A stretch of DNA of 45,972 nt. Origin: Rhodoferax sp. GTDB lineage: Bacteria > Pseudomonadota > Gammaproteobacteria > Burkholderiales > Burkholderiaceae_C. A model generated the notes under the pieces. The model worked only from the letters and a program-made list of their open reading frames with translations. It did not search any database and was not told where the DNA came from. The stretch spans positions 1 to 45,972 of the forward strand of contig NZ_JANXMU010000088.1 in NCBI RefSeq assembly GCF_025354435.1. Direction: 5' to 3'. Of this stretch, positions 13,884 to 22,456 are shown one piece after another (position 1 is the first letter of the stretch; every line of letters begins with the position of its first letter). The position numbers were made by a program, and so were the translations under genes.

Positions 13884-14156
13884 ATGCTGGTGCTGCCTGC
13901 TGAGCTGACCCACGCGCAGGCCACGGCCTCGCTGCGCATGCTGCTGCAGAGCCTGCGCTCGCAGAGCGGCGCGGCGGTGGTGGTGGACGCGACCGCGCTG
14001 GCCCGGTTTGATTCGTCGGCCCTGGCCGTGCTGCTGGAATGCCGCCGAGAAAGCTTCAGCTTGGGCCGCTCGTTTGCGGTGCGCGGCTTGCCTGCGCGGC
14101 TGGCCGCCCTGGCAGGCCTGTACGGCGTAGCCGAATTGCTGCCTGCTACGGCCTGA
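13884..14156 (+). CDS. mlaB: Mla STAS-domain protein
   Basis: A 90-aa STAS domain protein, the small cytoplasmic regulator that binds MlaF in the family. The recognisable STAS core is AVVVDATALARFDSSALAVLLECRRES, followed by the FAVRGLPARLAALAGLYGV helix. The ATG lies one base after the mlaC stop, so the gene is tightly coupled. The sequence is short and weakly conserved, so context supports the call as much as the motif does. Confidence 0.85.
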   Translation: MLVLPAELTHAQATASLRMLLQSLRSQSGAAVVVDATALARFDSSALAVLLECRRESFSLGRSFAVRGLPARLAALAGLYGVAELLPATA

Positions 14157-14204
14157 AAACCTTACCCGGCGGCATCTGGGGCCTGCCGTTAAAATCATTG
14201 GCCC

Positions 14205-15143
14205 ATGCCAGCTATATCCTTCCAGCAGGTCTCCAAGACCTACCCTAGCCCCCGCGGCTCCCAAAAACCCTCACTCACCGCCCTCGACAGCGTTAGCTTC
14301 GATATCGCGCAGGGGGAATTTTTTGGTCTGCTCGGCCCCAACGGCGCGGGTAAAACCACGTTGATCAGCATTCTGGCGGGCTTGAACCGCGCCACCGGTG
14401 GCAAGGTGCTGGTGCACGGCCACGATGTGGCCAAAGACTATGCCCAGGCCCGCCGTCAGCTCGGCGTGGTGCCGCAGGAGCTGGTGTTCGACCCGTTTTT
14501 CAACGTCCGCGAGGCGCTGCGCATCCAGTCCGGCTATTTCGGCGTGAAGAACAACGATGCCTGGATCGACGAGCTGCTGGACAGCCTGGGCCTGGCCGAC
14601 AAGGCCAACGCCAATATGCGCCAGCTCTCGGGCGGCATGAAGCGCCGTGTGCTGGTGGCCCAGGCCCTGGTGCATAAGCCGCCGGTGATCGTGCTCGACG
14701 AGCCCACCGCCGGGGTGGACGTGGAACTGCGCCAGACCCTGTGGCAGTTCATCGCCAAACTCAACAAACAAGGCCATACGGTGCTGCTCACCACCCATTA
14801 CCTGGAAGAGGCCGAGGCCCTGTGCTCGCGCATCGCTATGCTGAAACAAGGCCGCATCGTCGCCCTGGACCGCACCAGCGAGCTGCTGAAAAATGCGTCC
14901 AGCAATGTACTGCGCTTCAAAGTCGATAGCGAACTTCCTACGGCGCTGGCGGAGCAGGCGCGGATTACGGGCCGTATCGTGCAGTTCCCCGCACACAACG
15001 CCGCCGAGATCGAGCGCTACTTGGCGGCAGTGCGTGAAGCCGGGCTGACCGCCGAGGACGTGGAGATCCGCAAGGCCGATCTGGAAGACGTTTTCCTCGA
15101 CGTGATGACCAACGGCTATGTGGCCAGCGAGGTGGCAGCATGA
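14205..15143 (+). CDS. yadG: ABC transporter ATP-binding protein, YadG-like
   Basis: A 312-aa ABC ATPase. Walker A is GPNGAGKTT (Lys50), the signature LSGGMKRRVLVAQAL, Walker B VIVLDEPTAGVD and the H-loop TTHYLEEAEALC. The C-terminal ~90 residues are the accessory domain of DrrA/YadG-type exporters. It overlaps the permease gene by ATGA. The pair encodes an ABC-2 exporter of unknown substrate that regularly follows the mla genes in Burkholderiales, so a link to envelope maintenance is plausible but inferred. Confidence 0.9.
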   Translation: MPAISFQQVSKTYPSPRGSQKPSLTALDSVSFDIAQGEFFGLLGPNGAGKTTLISILAGLNRATGGKVLVHGHDVAKDYAQARRQLGVVPQELVFDPFFNVREALRIQSGYFGVKNNDAWIDELLDSLGLADKANANMRQLSGGMKRRVLVAQALVHKPPVIVLDEPTAGVDVELRQTLWQFIAKLNKQGHTVLLTTHYLEEAEALCSRIAMLKQGRIVALDRTSELLKNASSNVLRFKVDSELPTALAEQARITGRIVQFPAHNAAEIERYLAAVREAGLTAEDVEIRKADLEDVFLDVMTNGYVASEVAA

Positions 15144-15895
15144 CCGGCTGGCAAACCCTGTTGTACAAAGAATCGCTGCGCTTTTGGAAGGTCGGCTTCC
15201 AGACCGTGGGCGCGCCGGTGCTGACCGCCGTGCTGTACCTGCTGATCTTCGGCCACGTGCTCGAAGGCAAGGCCTTGGTCTACGGCACCATCAACTACAC
15301 CGCCTTTCTGGTGCCCGGCCTGGTGATGATGAGCGTGCTGCAAAACGCCTTTGCCAACAGCTCGTCGTCGCTGATCCAGAGCAAGATCATGGGCAGCCTG
15401 GTGTTTGTGCTGCTCTCTCCCTTGTCGCACTGGGACTGGTTCTGGGCCTATGTGGGCTCGGCCGTGGCGCGCGGCCTGCTGGTGGGGGCGGGCGTGTTTG
15501 CCGTCACCGCCATCTTTACCGGTGCGAGCTTTGAGGCACCGCTGTGGATCATCGTATTTGCGGTGCTGGGCGCGGCCCTCATGGGTACCTTGGGCATCGT
15601 CGCCGGGCTGTGGGCCGAGAAATTCGACCAGATGGCAGCATTCCAGAACTTCGTGATCATGCCCATGACGTTTTTGAGCGGCGTGTTCTATTCCATCCAC
15701 TCCCTGCCACCTTTCTGGCAAGCCGTGAGCCACCTGAACCCGTTTTTCTACATGATCGACGGCTTCCGCTACGGCTTCTTTGGCGTGAGCGACGTGTCGC
15801 CCTGGCTCAGCCTGGGCATCGTCGGCGCATCCCTGGTGGTGGTGAGCGCCATCACGGTGAACCTCTTGCGCATCGGCTACAAAATCCGCGGATAA
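15140..15895 (+). CDS. yadH: ABC-2 type permease, YadH-like
   Basis: A 251-aa integral inner-membrane permease with about six hydrophobic segments, including APVLTAVLYLLIFGHVL, LVGAGVFAVTAIFTG and LGIVGASLVVVSAITVNLL. The family-typical stretch MAAFQNFVIMPMTFLSGVFYSIHSLPPFW and the PFFYMIDGFRYGFFG end are present. It is translationally coupled to the upstream ATPase. The bolA-like gene begins 5 bases after its stop. Confidence 0.9.
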   Translation: MTGWQTLLYKESLRFWKVGFQTVGAPVLTAVLYLLIFGHVLEGKALVYGTINYTAFLVPGLVMMSVLQNAFANSSSSLIQSKIMGSLVFVLLSPLSHWDWFWAYVGSAVARGLLVGAGVFAVTAIFTGASFEAPLWIIVFAVLGAALMGTLGIVAGLWAEKFDQMAAFQNFVIMPMTFLSGVFYSIHSLPPFWQAVSHLNPFFYMIDGFRYGFFGVSDVSPWLSLGIVGASLVVVSAITVNLLRIGYKIRG

Positions 15896-15900
15896 CAAAA

Positions 15901-16143
15901 ATGACTGCTGAAGAACTCCAAACCATTATCGCCGCGCACCTGCCCTGCGAGCACATTGCCCTGGAAGGCGATGGCCGCCACTGGTACGCCACCATCGTAT
16001 CCAGCGAGTTTGAAGGCCGCCGCGCCATCCAGCGCCACCAGCGGGTCTATGCCACGCTGGGTGCCAAGATGCACACCGACGAAGTGCATGCGCTGTCGAT
16101 GAAGACCTACACGCCTGCCGAGTGGGCAGCCTTGCCCCAATAG
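15901..16143 (+). CDS. ibaG: BolA family protein (IbaG/YrbA-like)
   Basis: An 80-aa single-domain BolA-like protein, in the class II KH-like fold with the FEGRRAIQRHQRVYATLG and DEVHALSMKTYTPAEW segments. Family members partner monothiol glutaredoxins in iron-sulfur handling, and the IbaG branch is found directly before murA in many proteobacteria, as here. The murA start lies 18 bases downstream. The protein is cytosolic. The call between BolA and IbaG rests on the murA context. Confidence 0.88.
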   Translation: MTAEELQTIIAAHLPCEHIALEGDGRHWYATIVSSEFEGRRAIQRHQRVYATLGAKMHTDEVHALSMKTYTPAEWAALPQ

Positions 16144-16161
16144 TTTTTTAGAGCTTTCCCC

Positions 16162-17442
16162 ATGGACAAATTACTTATTCGCGGTGGCCGCACCTTGCAA
16201 GGTACTGTGCGCATTTCCGGTGCCAAAAACGCCGCCCTGCCCGAACTCTGCGCCGCGCTGCTGACCGCCGAGCCCGTGACGCTGACTAACGTGCCGCGCC
16301 TGCAAGACGTGTCCACCATGCTCACGCTGATCCGCAACATGGGCGTGACGGCAGAGCGCACAGAAGACGGCACCGTCACCATCAACGCCCGCGATTTGTC
16401 GTCGCCCGAAGCCCCGTACGAGTTGGTCAAGACCATGCGCGCCTCGGTGCTGGCCCTGGGCCCGCTGCTGGCCCGCTTTGGCGAAGCCACGGTGTCCCTG
16501 CCCGGCGGCTGCGCCATCGGCTCGCGCCCGGTGGACCAGCACATCCTGGGGATGCAGGCTATGGGCGCTGAGATCGTGGTCGAGCACGGCTACATGATCG
16601 CCAAGCTGCCCGCAGGCCGCACCCGCCTCAAGGGCTGCCACATCACCACCGACATGGTCACCGTGACCGGTACCGAGAATTTCCTGATGGCCGCTACCCT
16701 GGCCGAAGGCGAAACCATTCTGGAAAACGCCGCGCAAGAGCCGGAGATATCCGACCTGGCCGAAATGCTCATCAAGATGGGTGCCAAGATCGAAGGCCAC
16801 GGCACCCACCGCATCCGCATCCAGGGCGTAGACAAACTGCACGGCTGCACCCACCAGGTGGTGGCCGACCGCATCGAGACCGGCACCTTCTTGTGCGCCG
16901 TGGCCGCCACCGGCGGCGACGTGCTGCTGCAGCACGGCCGCGCCGACCACCTCGACGCGGTGATCGACAAGCTGCGCACGGCCGGTGTCACCGTGACCCC
17001 CGAGGCCGACGGCATCCGCGTGCAGTCTGCGGGTCCGGCCCACACCCACCTGAAGGCGCAGAGCTTTCGCACCACCGAATACCCCGGTTTCCCCACCGAC
17101 ATGCAGGCCCAGTTCATGACCCTGAACTGCGTGGCCCAGGGCCCCAGCAAGGTGACCGAAACGATTTTTGAAAACCGCTTCATGCACGTCAACGAGCTGG
17201 TGCGCCTGGGAGCGCACATCCAGATCGACGGCAAAGTGGCCGTGGTTGAAGGCATTGCCAAGCTATCCGGTGCGACCGTGATGGCCACCGACCTGCGCGC
17301 CTCTGCCAGCTTGGTGATTGCCGGTCTGGTGGCCGAGGGCGAAACCGTGGTGGACCGCATCTACCACCTGGACCGCGGCTACGACCAGATGGAAGCCAAG
17401 CTACGCGGCATCGGTGCCGACATCGAGCGGGTGAAGGCATGA
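16162..17442 (+). CDS. murA: UDP-N-acetylglucosamine 1-carboxyvinyltransferase
   Basis: A 426-aa enzyme for the first committed step of peptidoglycan synthesis: enolpyruvyl transfer from PEP to UDP-GlcNAc, in the cytosol. Lys22 in SGAKNAALP and the active-site Cys117 in [16 protein letters not shown] are present, so it is the fosfomycin-sensitive Cys type. Two inside-out barrel halves are complete, with the C-terminal [13 protein letters not shown] signature. The length is normal. It overlaps hisG by 4 bases. Confidence 0.97.
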   Translation: MDKLLIRGGRTLQGTVRISGAKNAALPELCAALLTAEPVTLTNVPRLQDVSTMLTLIRNMGVTAERTEDGTVTINARDLSSPEAPYELVKTMRASVLALGPLLARFGEATVSLPGGCAIGSRPVDQHILGMQAMGAEIVVEHGYMIAKLPAGRTRLKGCHITTDMVTVTGTENFLMAATLAEGETILENAAQEPEISDLAEMLIKMGAKIEGHGTHRIRIQGVDKLHGCTHQVVADRIETGTFLCAVAATGGDVLLQHGRADHLDAVIDKLRTAGVTVTPEADGIRVQSAGPAHTHLKAQSFRTTEYPGFPTDMQAQFMTLNCVAQGPSKVTETIFENRFMHVNELVRLGAHIQIDGKVAVVEGIAKLSGATVMATDLRASASLVIAGLVAEGETVVDRIYHLDRGYDQMEAKLRGIGADIERVKA

Positions 17443-18089
17443 TCACCTTAGCCCTCTCCAAAGGCCGCATCTTTGACGACACGCTGCCGCTCTTGCGCGC
17501 CGCAGGCATCGAGGTGCTGGACGACCCCGAAAAATCCCGCAAGCTGATTCTGGACACCAACCAGCCCGGCGTGCGCGTGCTCATCGTGCGCGCCTCCGAC
17601 GTGCCCACCTACGTGGAAAACGGCGGTGCCGACCTGGGCATCACCGGCAAAGACACGCTGATCGAACACGGCGGCCAGGGCTTGTACCAGCCGCTGGACC
17701 TGCAAATTGCCAAATGCCGCATCAGCGTGGCGGTGCGCAACGACTTCGACTACGAGCGCGCCGTCAAGCAGGGCTCGCGCCTGCGGGTGGCCACCAAATA
17801 CGTGGCGATTGCGCGCGAATTCTTCGCCGCCAAGGGTGTGCACGTCGATTTGATCAAGCTCTACGGCAGCATGGAATTGGCTCCGCTGACCGGCCTGGCC
17901 GATGCCATCGTCGATCTGGTGTCCACCGGCAACACGCTGCGGGCCAACCACCTTGTCGAGGTCGAACGCATCATGGACATCAGCTCGCGCCTAGTGGTGA
18001 ACCAGGCCGCGCTCAAGCTCAAGCAAGCCCCCATCCGCGCCATGATCGACGCTTTTGCAGCGGCGGTGGCAGCGCAGGCCAAAGCATAA
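17439..18089 (+). CDS. hisG: ATP phosphoribosyltransferase, short form
   Basis: A 216-aa catalytic subunit for the first step of histidine biosynthesis, joining ATP and PRPP. The N-terminal [16 protein letters not shown], the [12 protein letters not shown] motif and the PRPP-binding region [15 protein letters not shown] are visible. It lacks the C-terminal ACT-like regulatory domain of long HisG, so by family knowledge it should need HisZ. No hisZ is in this window. It overlaps murA by ATGA, and hisD starts 5 bases after the stop. Confidence 0.96.
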   Translation: MITLALSKGRIFDDTLPLLRAAGIEVLDDPEKSRKLILDTNQPGVRVLIVRASDVPTYVENGGADLGITGKDTLIEHGGQGLYQPLDLQIAKCRISVAVRNDFDYERAVKQGSRLRVATKYVAIAREFFAAKGVHVDLIKLYGSMELAPLTGLADAIVDLVSTGNTLRANHLVEVERIMDISSRLVVNQAALKLKQAPIRAMIDAFAAAVAAQAKA

Positions 18090-18092
18090 ATA

Positions 18093-18139
18093 CTATGAAT
18101 TTCGTAGCTACTCCCGCACGTCTTTCCAGCGCTAGCAGC
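18093..18139 (+). repeat. Three-box dispersed repeat, copy 4 (hisD start)
   Basis: CTAT-N7-GTAGCTAC-N17-GCGCTAGCAGC. The CTATG of the first box provides the hisD ATG, and the remainder codes the non-conserved N-terminal residues. Confidence 0.68.
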
Positions 18140-19417
18140 ACTTTTGAGGCTGAATTCAAGGCCCGCCTGCACTGGTCGGCCGAGGCGGACACGGCAATTG
18201 AAAAAGTGGTGGCCGACATCCTGGCCGACGTGCAGCAGCGCGGCGACGTGGCCGTGCTGGAGTACACCAACCGCTTCGACGGCCTGCAAGCGAATACGCT
18301 GGCCGAGCTGGAGCTGACCCAGGCCGAGCTCAAAGCCGCCTTCGACACCATCCCTGCGAAACAGCGCGAAGCCCTGCAAGCCGCTGCCGCCCGCGTCCGC
18401 AGCTACCACGAGGCGCAGAAAAAAGCCTCGGGCGAGAGCTGGAGCTACCGGGATGCGGACGGCACCCTGCTGGGCCAGAAGGTCAGCCCGCTGGACCGCG
18501 TGGGCATCTACGTGCCCGGTGGCAAGGCCGCCTACCCATCCAGCGTGCTGATGAATGCCATTCCCGCCCACGTGGCCGGTGTGGCCGAGATCATCATGGT
18601 GGTACCCACACCGCGCGGTGAAAAGAACGCCCTGGTGCTGGCCGCTGCCTATGTGGCCGGGGTCACCCGCGCCTACACCATCGGCGGCGCGCAGGCTGTG
18701 GCCGCGCTGGCCTATGGCACGGCCACCATCCCCAATGTGCACAAGATCACCGGCCCCGGCAACGCCTACGTAGCCGCCGCCAAGCGCCGTGTGTTTGGCA
18801 CGGTGGGCATCGACATGATTGCCGGGCCCAGCGAGATTCTGGTGCTGGCCGACGGCACGACCCCGCCCGACTGGGTGGCCATGGACCTGTTCAGCCAGGC
18901 CGAACACGACGAGCTGGCGCAAAGCATCCTGCTGTGCCCCGACGCAGCTTACATCGACCAGGTGCAGGCTTCCATCGACCGCCTGCTCAACGAAATGCCC
19001 CGCGCCGAGATCATCGCCAAGTCACTCAACGGCCGCGGCGCGCTGATCCACACGCGCAGCATGGAAGAAGCCTGCGAGATCAGCAACCGCATCGCCCCCG
19101 AGCACCTGGAAGTCAGCTCTACCGACCCGCACCGCTGGGAGCCGCTGCTTAAGCACGCCGGTGCCATCTTTTTGGGGGCCTACACCTCGGAGAGCCTGGG
19201 CGACTACTGCGCCGGCCCCAACCACGTGCTGCCCACGTCCGGCACGGCCCGTTTCTCCAGCCCGCTGGGGGTCTACGACTTCCAGAAGCGCAGCAGCCTG
19301 ATCGAAGTCAGCCAGGCCGGTGCGCAGGAATTGGGCCGCATTGCCGCCGAGCTGGCTTACGGCGAAGGCTTGCAGGCCCACGCCCGAGCGGCAGAGATGC
19401 GTTTAGACAAAATATAA
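18095..19417 (+). CDS. hisD: Histidinol dehydrogenase
   Basis: A 440-aa zinc- and NAD-dependent enzyme that oxidises L-histidinol to histidine in two steps. The sequence has [20 protein letters not shown], the [16 protein letters not shown] segment, [15 protein letters not shown], the zinc-ligand region QAEHDELAQ and the [12 protein letters not shown] signature. ATG 18095 is chosen by length relative to homologues; the open frame continues well upstream into hisG, where it is only a shadow. The first ~15 residues derive from a dispersed repeat copy. It is the last gene of the mla-murA-his run. Confidence 0.97.
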   Translation: MNFVATPARLSSASSTFEAEFKARLHWSAEADTAIEKVVADILADVQQRGDVAVLEYTNRFDGLQANTLAELELTQAELKAAFDTIPAKQREALQAAAARVRSYHEAQKKASGESWSYRDADGTLLGQKVSPLDRVGIYVPGGKAAYPSSVLMNAIPAHVAGVAEIIMVVPTPRGEKNALVLAAAYVAGVTRAYTIGGAQAVAALAYGTATIPNVHKITGPGNAYVAAAKRRVFGTVGIDMIAGPSEILVLADGTTPPDWVAMDLFSQAEHDELAQSILLCPDAAYIDQVQASIDRLLNEMPRAEIIAKSLNGRGALIHTRSMEEACEISNRIAPEHLEVSSTDPHRWEPLLKHAGAIFLGAYTSESLGDYCAGPNHVLPTSGTARFSSPLGVYDFQKRSSLIEVSQAGAQELGRIAAELAYGEGLQAHARAAEMRLDKI

Positions 19418-19434
19418 GCCTTTTTTCAGGCATG

Positions 19435-19483
19435 AAAATAGCAGCTGGCGCAGGTTCTATCTGTACCAGCCGCTATTTTTTTT
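19435..19483 (+). terminator. Intrinsic terminator after hisD, made from a repeat copy
   Basis: AAAATAGC-A-GCTGG pairs with CCAGC-C-GCTATTTT across a 17-nt loop, giving 13 paired positions with one mismatch, followed by eight T (19476-19483). It can act for hisD; on the other strand a run of A rather than T follows the convergent gene, so it is less effective there. Confidence 0.8.
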
Positions 19484-19487
19484 GATG
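19441..19487 (-). repeat. Three-box dispersed repeat, copy 5 (hisD terminator)
   Basis: Minus-strand reading is CATC-N7-ATAGCGGC-N17-GCGCCAGCTGC. It coincides with the hisD terminator hairpin and lies between two convergent genes. Confidence 0.62.
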
Positions 19488-19506
19488 TTAAAAAAGAGAG
19501 CGTTTC

Positions 19507-21186
19507 TCAGGTTGGCATTTTGTACTCTGGCGCATGCGCCTGCAGCCACTGCTCTAGCATCATCAAAATCCACACCATCTCGCCAAAGTAGCCGGGGTGC
19601 TCCTGCAGCCGCTCGGTCAGCAGGCTGCGGATGAATGCGGGGCGCACGATGTTGCGGGTGGCCAGGCTGTTCAGTGAATCGGTGGCGACGGCGCGCAGGC
19701 CGTCGTGGCGGGTGGCCCACACGCCGAAGGGCAGGCCGAAGCCCTGCTTCTTCTTGGTCAAGATTTCGTCGGGCAGGAAGCTGCGCAGGGCTTCCTTGAA
19801 GAACCAGCGCAGCTTCAGTCCCTTGAGTTTGTATTCCAGTGGCAGCTTGAGCGAGAAGTCCAGCAGCGCCTCGTTCAGCATGGGGAAGCCCACGCCCAGG
19901 CCCGCCAGTTTGGTGGTGCCGCAGACCTTGGGCAGGTCGCTTTCGGCCAGGGTGTAACGCCAGTCGAAGGCCAGCATGCGGTTGAGCTGGCTGCCGGTGG
20001 TGGGCAGGCTCCAGATGCCGCGCTGCTGCTCGGCCGGGCCCTGAATGTTGACTTGGCTCAGGAAAGCCGGGGTCAGCACGTCGTTCACACCCAGGCGCAG
20101 CAGCAGGTTGTACATCTGCAGGCGGTCGGGCAGCGGCACTTTGGCCTGTTCGACGTAGCTGGAGGCTTTGCTGAGCAGGGAGATGCTGCTCTCGGCGGTC
20201 CTGGCCAGTACCGGCTCCATCAAGCCGCTGCGGATGCCGCTGGGCAGCATGTCGTACCAGCCGAACACGCGCTGCTTGGCGTAGCGGCTGTTGCCGCCAA
20301 AGAGTTCGTCGCCGCCGTCACCGGCCAGGATTTTGGTTACGCCGTCGTCTTTGGCTTTGCGGGCGCAGTAGTACGAGGGCAGGGCGGACGAGTTTCCAAA
20401 GGGCTGGTCGTAGGAGCGGGCCACGTCGGCAATGCTGCGCACCAGGTCGTCGGGGGTGACGTAGTACTCGTGGTGCTCGGTGTTGAAGTGGCGTGAGGCC
20501 AGCCGGGCGTATTCCATCTCGTCGTAGCCCTCGGCATCGAAGCCGATGGAGTAGGTGGCGGCTTTTTGGCCTTGCTTGCCGCCGATCTCACTGAGCATGC
20601 CGGCCACGGTGGAGCTGTCGGTACCGCCGCTCAAGAAGCAGGCCGCCTTGCCGCCGTCGAGCTGGGTGCTGACGGCGTTGCGCACCAGGCCGCGGAATTC
20701 TTCGCGCAGGCTGCTGAACGAGGCGCTGCGCGGCTCAATGAAGGTGGGCACCCAGTAGGGGGCTACCGTCAGCTTGCCGTGCTCAAACAGCGCGTAGTGG
20801 CCCGGCGGTAGGCGGAATACGCCTTTGAAGATGGTGCGCGGCGACGGGATGGCGTGGAAGTACAGGTAGTCAAAGATGGCCTGCGGGTCGATATCGGCAC
20901 CATCGGCCAACTCATCCGCACGGCCTGCAAAGCGGATTTGCCCGTCCACCACCCGGTAGCACAGGCTACGGATGGCAAAGCGGTCCACCGCCAGAAAGGT
21001 GCGCCCCGAGGGCTCTTGCAGCCCCACCGCGAAGTCGCCCGTGGCCTGCAGCGCGGCGCTGCTGGCATCGGCTGCACAGGCAGCTTGCCAGGCGGCCAGC
21101 GGGCCGTCGGTGCTTGCCAGCGCGGCCAGACGGGCATCGGTAAAGCGGGGGCTGCCGAGAACCAGGGAGGGGGTGTGTGAGGACAT
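19507..21186 (-). CDS. Asparagine-synthetase-like protein with degenerate glutaminase domain
   Basis: A 559-aa protein. The C-terminal ATP-pyrophosphatase domain has the PP-loop SGGTDSS at residues 186-192, plus LAGDGGDELFGG and a late GFGLPFGVW segment, so AMP-forming amide synthesis is likely. The N-terminal amidotransferase half is shortened by about 45 residues relative to AsnB and starts MSSHTPS, so the Cys2 nucleophile is absent. Remnants such as GDFAVGLQEPSGRTFLAVDRFAIRSL remain. It may therefore use free ammonia or another amine, as beta-lactam synthetase-type relatives do. It is upstream-adjacent to an exported beta-helix protein on the same strand and near a glycosyltransferase, suggesting glycan or glycoconjugate modification rather than asparagine supply. 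Confidence 0.82.
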   Translation of the reverse strand: MSSHTPSLVLGSPRFTDARLAALASTDGPLAAWQAACAADASSAALQATGDFAVGLQEPSGRTFLAVDRFAIRSLCYRVVDGQIRFAGRADELADGADIDPQAIFDYLYFHAIPSPRTIFKGVFRLPPGHYALFEHGKLTVAPYWVPTFIEPRSASFSSLREEFRGLVRNAVSTQLDGGKAACFLSGGTDSSTVAGMLSEIGGKQGQKAATYSIGFDAEGYDEMEYARLASRHFNTEHHEYYVTPDDLVRSIADVARSYDQPFGNSSALPSYYCARKAKDDGVTKILAGDGGDELFGGNSRYAKQRVFGWYDMLPSGIRSGLMEPVLARTAESSISLLSKASSYVEQAKVPLPDRLQMYNLLLRLGVNDVLTPAFLSQVNIQGPAEQQRGIWSLPTTGSQLNRMLAFDWRYTLAESDLPKVCGTTKLAGLGVGFPMLNEALLDFSLKLPLEYKLKGLKLRWFFKEALRSFLPDEILTKKKQGFGLPFGVWATRHDGLRAVATDSLNSLATRNIVRPAFIRSLLTERLQEHPGYFGEMVWILMMLEQWLQAHAPEYKMPT

Positions 21187-21222
21187 AGTGGGGACGTAAA
21201 AAACAGGGTGGGCAGCACCGGG

Positions 21223-22377
21223 CTAGGGCCGGGGCGCTTGCAGGAGCTGCATCGCTCCGGGATTATGCGGGGCAATACCCAGTGCAATGCTTTTGGCGGT
21301 GTGACTATATTCACGCTGCGCTTGCAGGTTTTTGTCCAGGGTGATGGCTTTGCCCACCAGTGGCGAGCCCGCCCGCAGCCGGTACTCGCCACCCGGCGCA
21401 AAGCTGCTGCGGTCGGTGTTAAAGTTATTGCGGAAGTCGCCCGGCGTGGTGGCCCGCAGCGGCGCGGTGCCGATCAGCAGGTTGTTCACGGCCAGCACGG
21501 CATCGGCACCGGGTTTGACCCTCAGCCAGATGCCGCCGCTGGGCAGGTCGTCCACAAGGGTGTTGTAGGCCAGGCTGAGTTGGTTGAAGGGCCAGGCATA
21601 GCCCTCCGCTCCGAAAGAAATCAGCACCGGGTTTTCGGTCAGCGGGCCTTGCTGGATGGTGTTGCCCACCACCACCGCCACCCCGCCGTTGGGAAACTCC
21701 AGCTCGTAGCTGGCGCTGCCGCCGTCGTCGGTCAGGCGGTTGTACAAAATCTGGCTGATGGCCGCGCGGCTTTTCAGCAGGTGGCCGGTGCGGGCGTGGT
21801 GCAAGTAACTGCCGGTAATAGTTGCACGGGCGATCTGGCCGATGTAGAGGTTGTGGTTGTGTCCGTCGGGGCGCATGTTGTAGGCAAATTCGCTGTTCTC
21901 TACTTCCAGCACGGCGTTGGGGTCGTTGCTGGTGAGTAGGCCCATTTCGTTGTGCGTGAAGCTGCAGTTGCGTACCACCAGCCAGCCGGATTCAAAGCGG
22001 ATGCCCGCGCCGTTGCGGCCCGCCACCTGCACACCTTCAAAGTCAAAGCCTTCCACCGTGAACTTCGGCGAACGCACTACCCAGATGGCTTTGTCTTCGG
22101 CCGCCACGCCATTGGCCCGCAGGCGCACCCGGCCGCCCACGGCGCGCAAGGTCAGATTGGGTTGAGTCCACACCGCCACATCGCCCACGTACTCACCTGC
22201 ATCTACTTCAATCGTGGCACCTGCGCCCGCTAATCTTGCAGCAGCAGCTATTGTTTTGATAGTTCTTTGGGGGCCGACCTGGAGTGTGTTGACGGTGCCC
22301 TGGGCCATGGCCGCGCCGCACAGCAGCAGCCACAGGGCAAAAAAACGGGCGTAACGCAGAAGAGGGGTAAATGCCAT
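21223..22377 (-). CDS. Exported right-handed parallel beta-helix protein
   Basis: A 384-aa protein with a signal peptide (MAFTPLLRYARFFALWLLLCGAAMAQ, cut after AMA). The mature part starts with the TLQVGPQRTIKTIAAAARLAGAGATIEV phase typical of secreted beta-helix proteins, followed by many short repeating strands (IRFESGWLVVRNCSFTHNEMG, VLEVENSEFAYNM, ATITGSYLHHARTG). Such folds bind or cleave polysaccharides; no lyase active site could be identified. ATG 22377 is chosen over 22410 because it begins the signal peptide. The region coding residues about 40-55 is a copy of the dispersed repeat. It is followed by the asparagine-synthetase-like gene after 36 bases. Confidence 0.78.
   Translation of the reverse strand: MAFTPLLRYARFFALWLLLCGAAMAQGTVNTLQVGPQRTIKTIAAAARLAGAGATIEVDAGEYVGDVAVWTQPNLTLRAVGGRVRLRANGVAAEDKAIWVVRSPKFTVEGFDFEGVQVAGRNGAGIRFESGWLVVRNCSFTHNEMGLLTSNDPNAVLEVENSEFAYNMRPDGHNHNLYIGQIARATITGSYLHHARTGHLLKSRAAISQILYNRLTDDGGSASYELEFPNGGVAVVVGNTIQQGPLTENPVLISFGAEGYAWPFNQLSLAYNTLVDDLPSGGIWLRVKPGADAVLAVNNLLIGTAPLRATTPGDFRNNFNTDRSSFAPGGEYRLRAGSPLVGKAITLDKNLQAQREYSHTAKSIALGIAPHNPGAMQLLQAPRP
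22216..22262 (-). repeat. Three-box dispersed repeat, copy 6 (inside beta-helix gene)
   Basis: Minus-strand reading is CTAT-N7-ATAGCTGC-N17-GCGCAGGTGCC. It encodes TIAAAARLAGAG in the N-terminal part of the mature protein. The third box is divergent (7 of 11). Confidence 0.5.
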
Positions 22378-22456
22378 AGGTGCAAGGCATTCTGCCGGAT
22401 GCCGTGTCACGCTTCTACCCGTATGATCTCTCAGCAGAAATTTACAAGGTTCCCGT

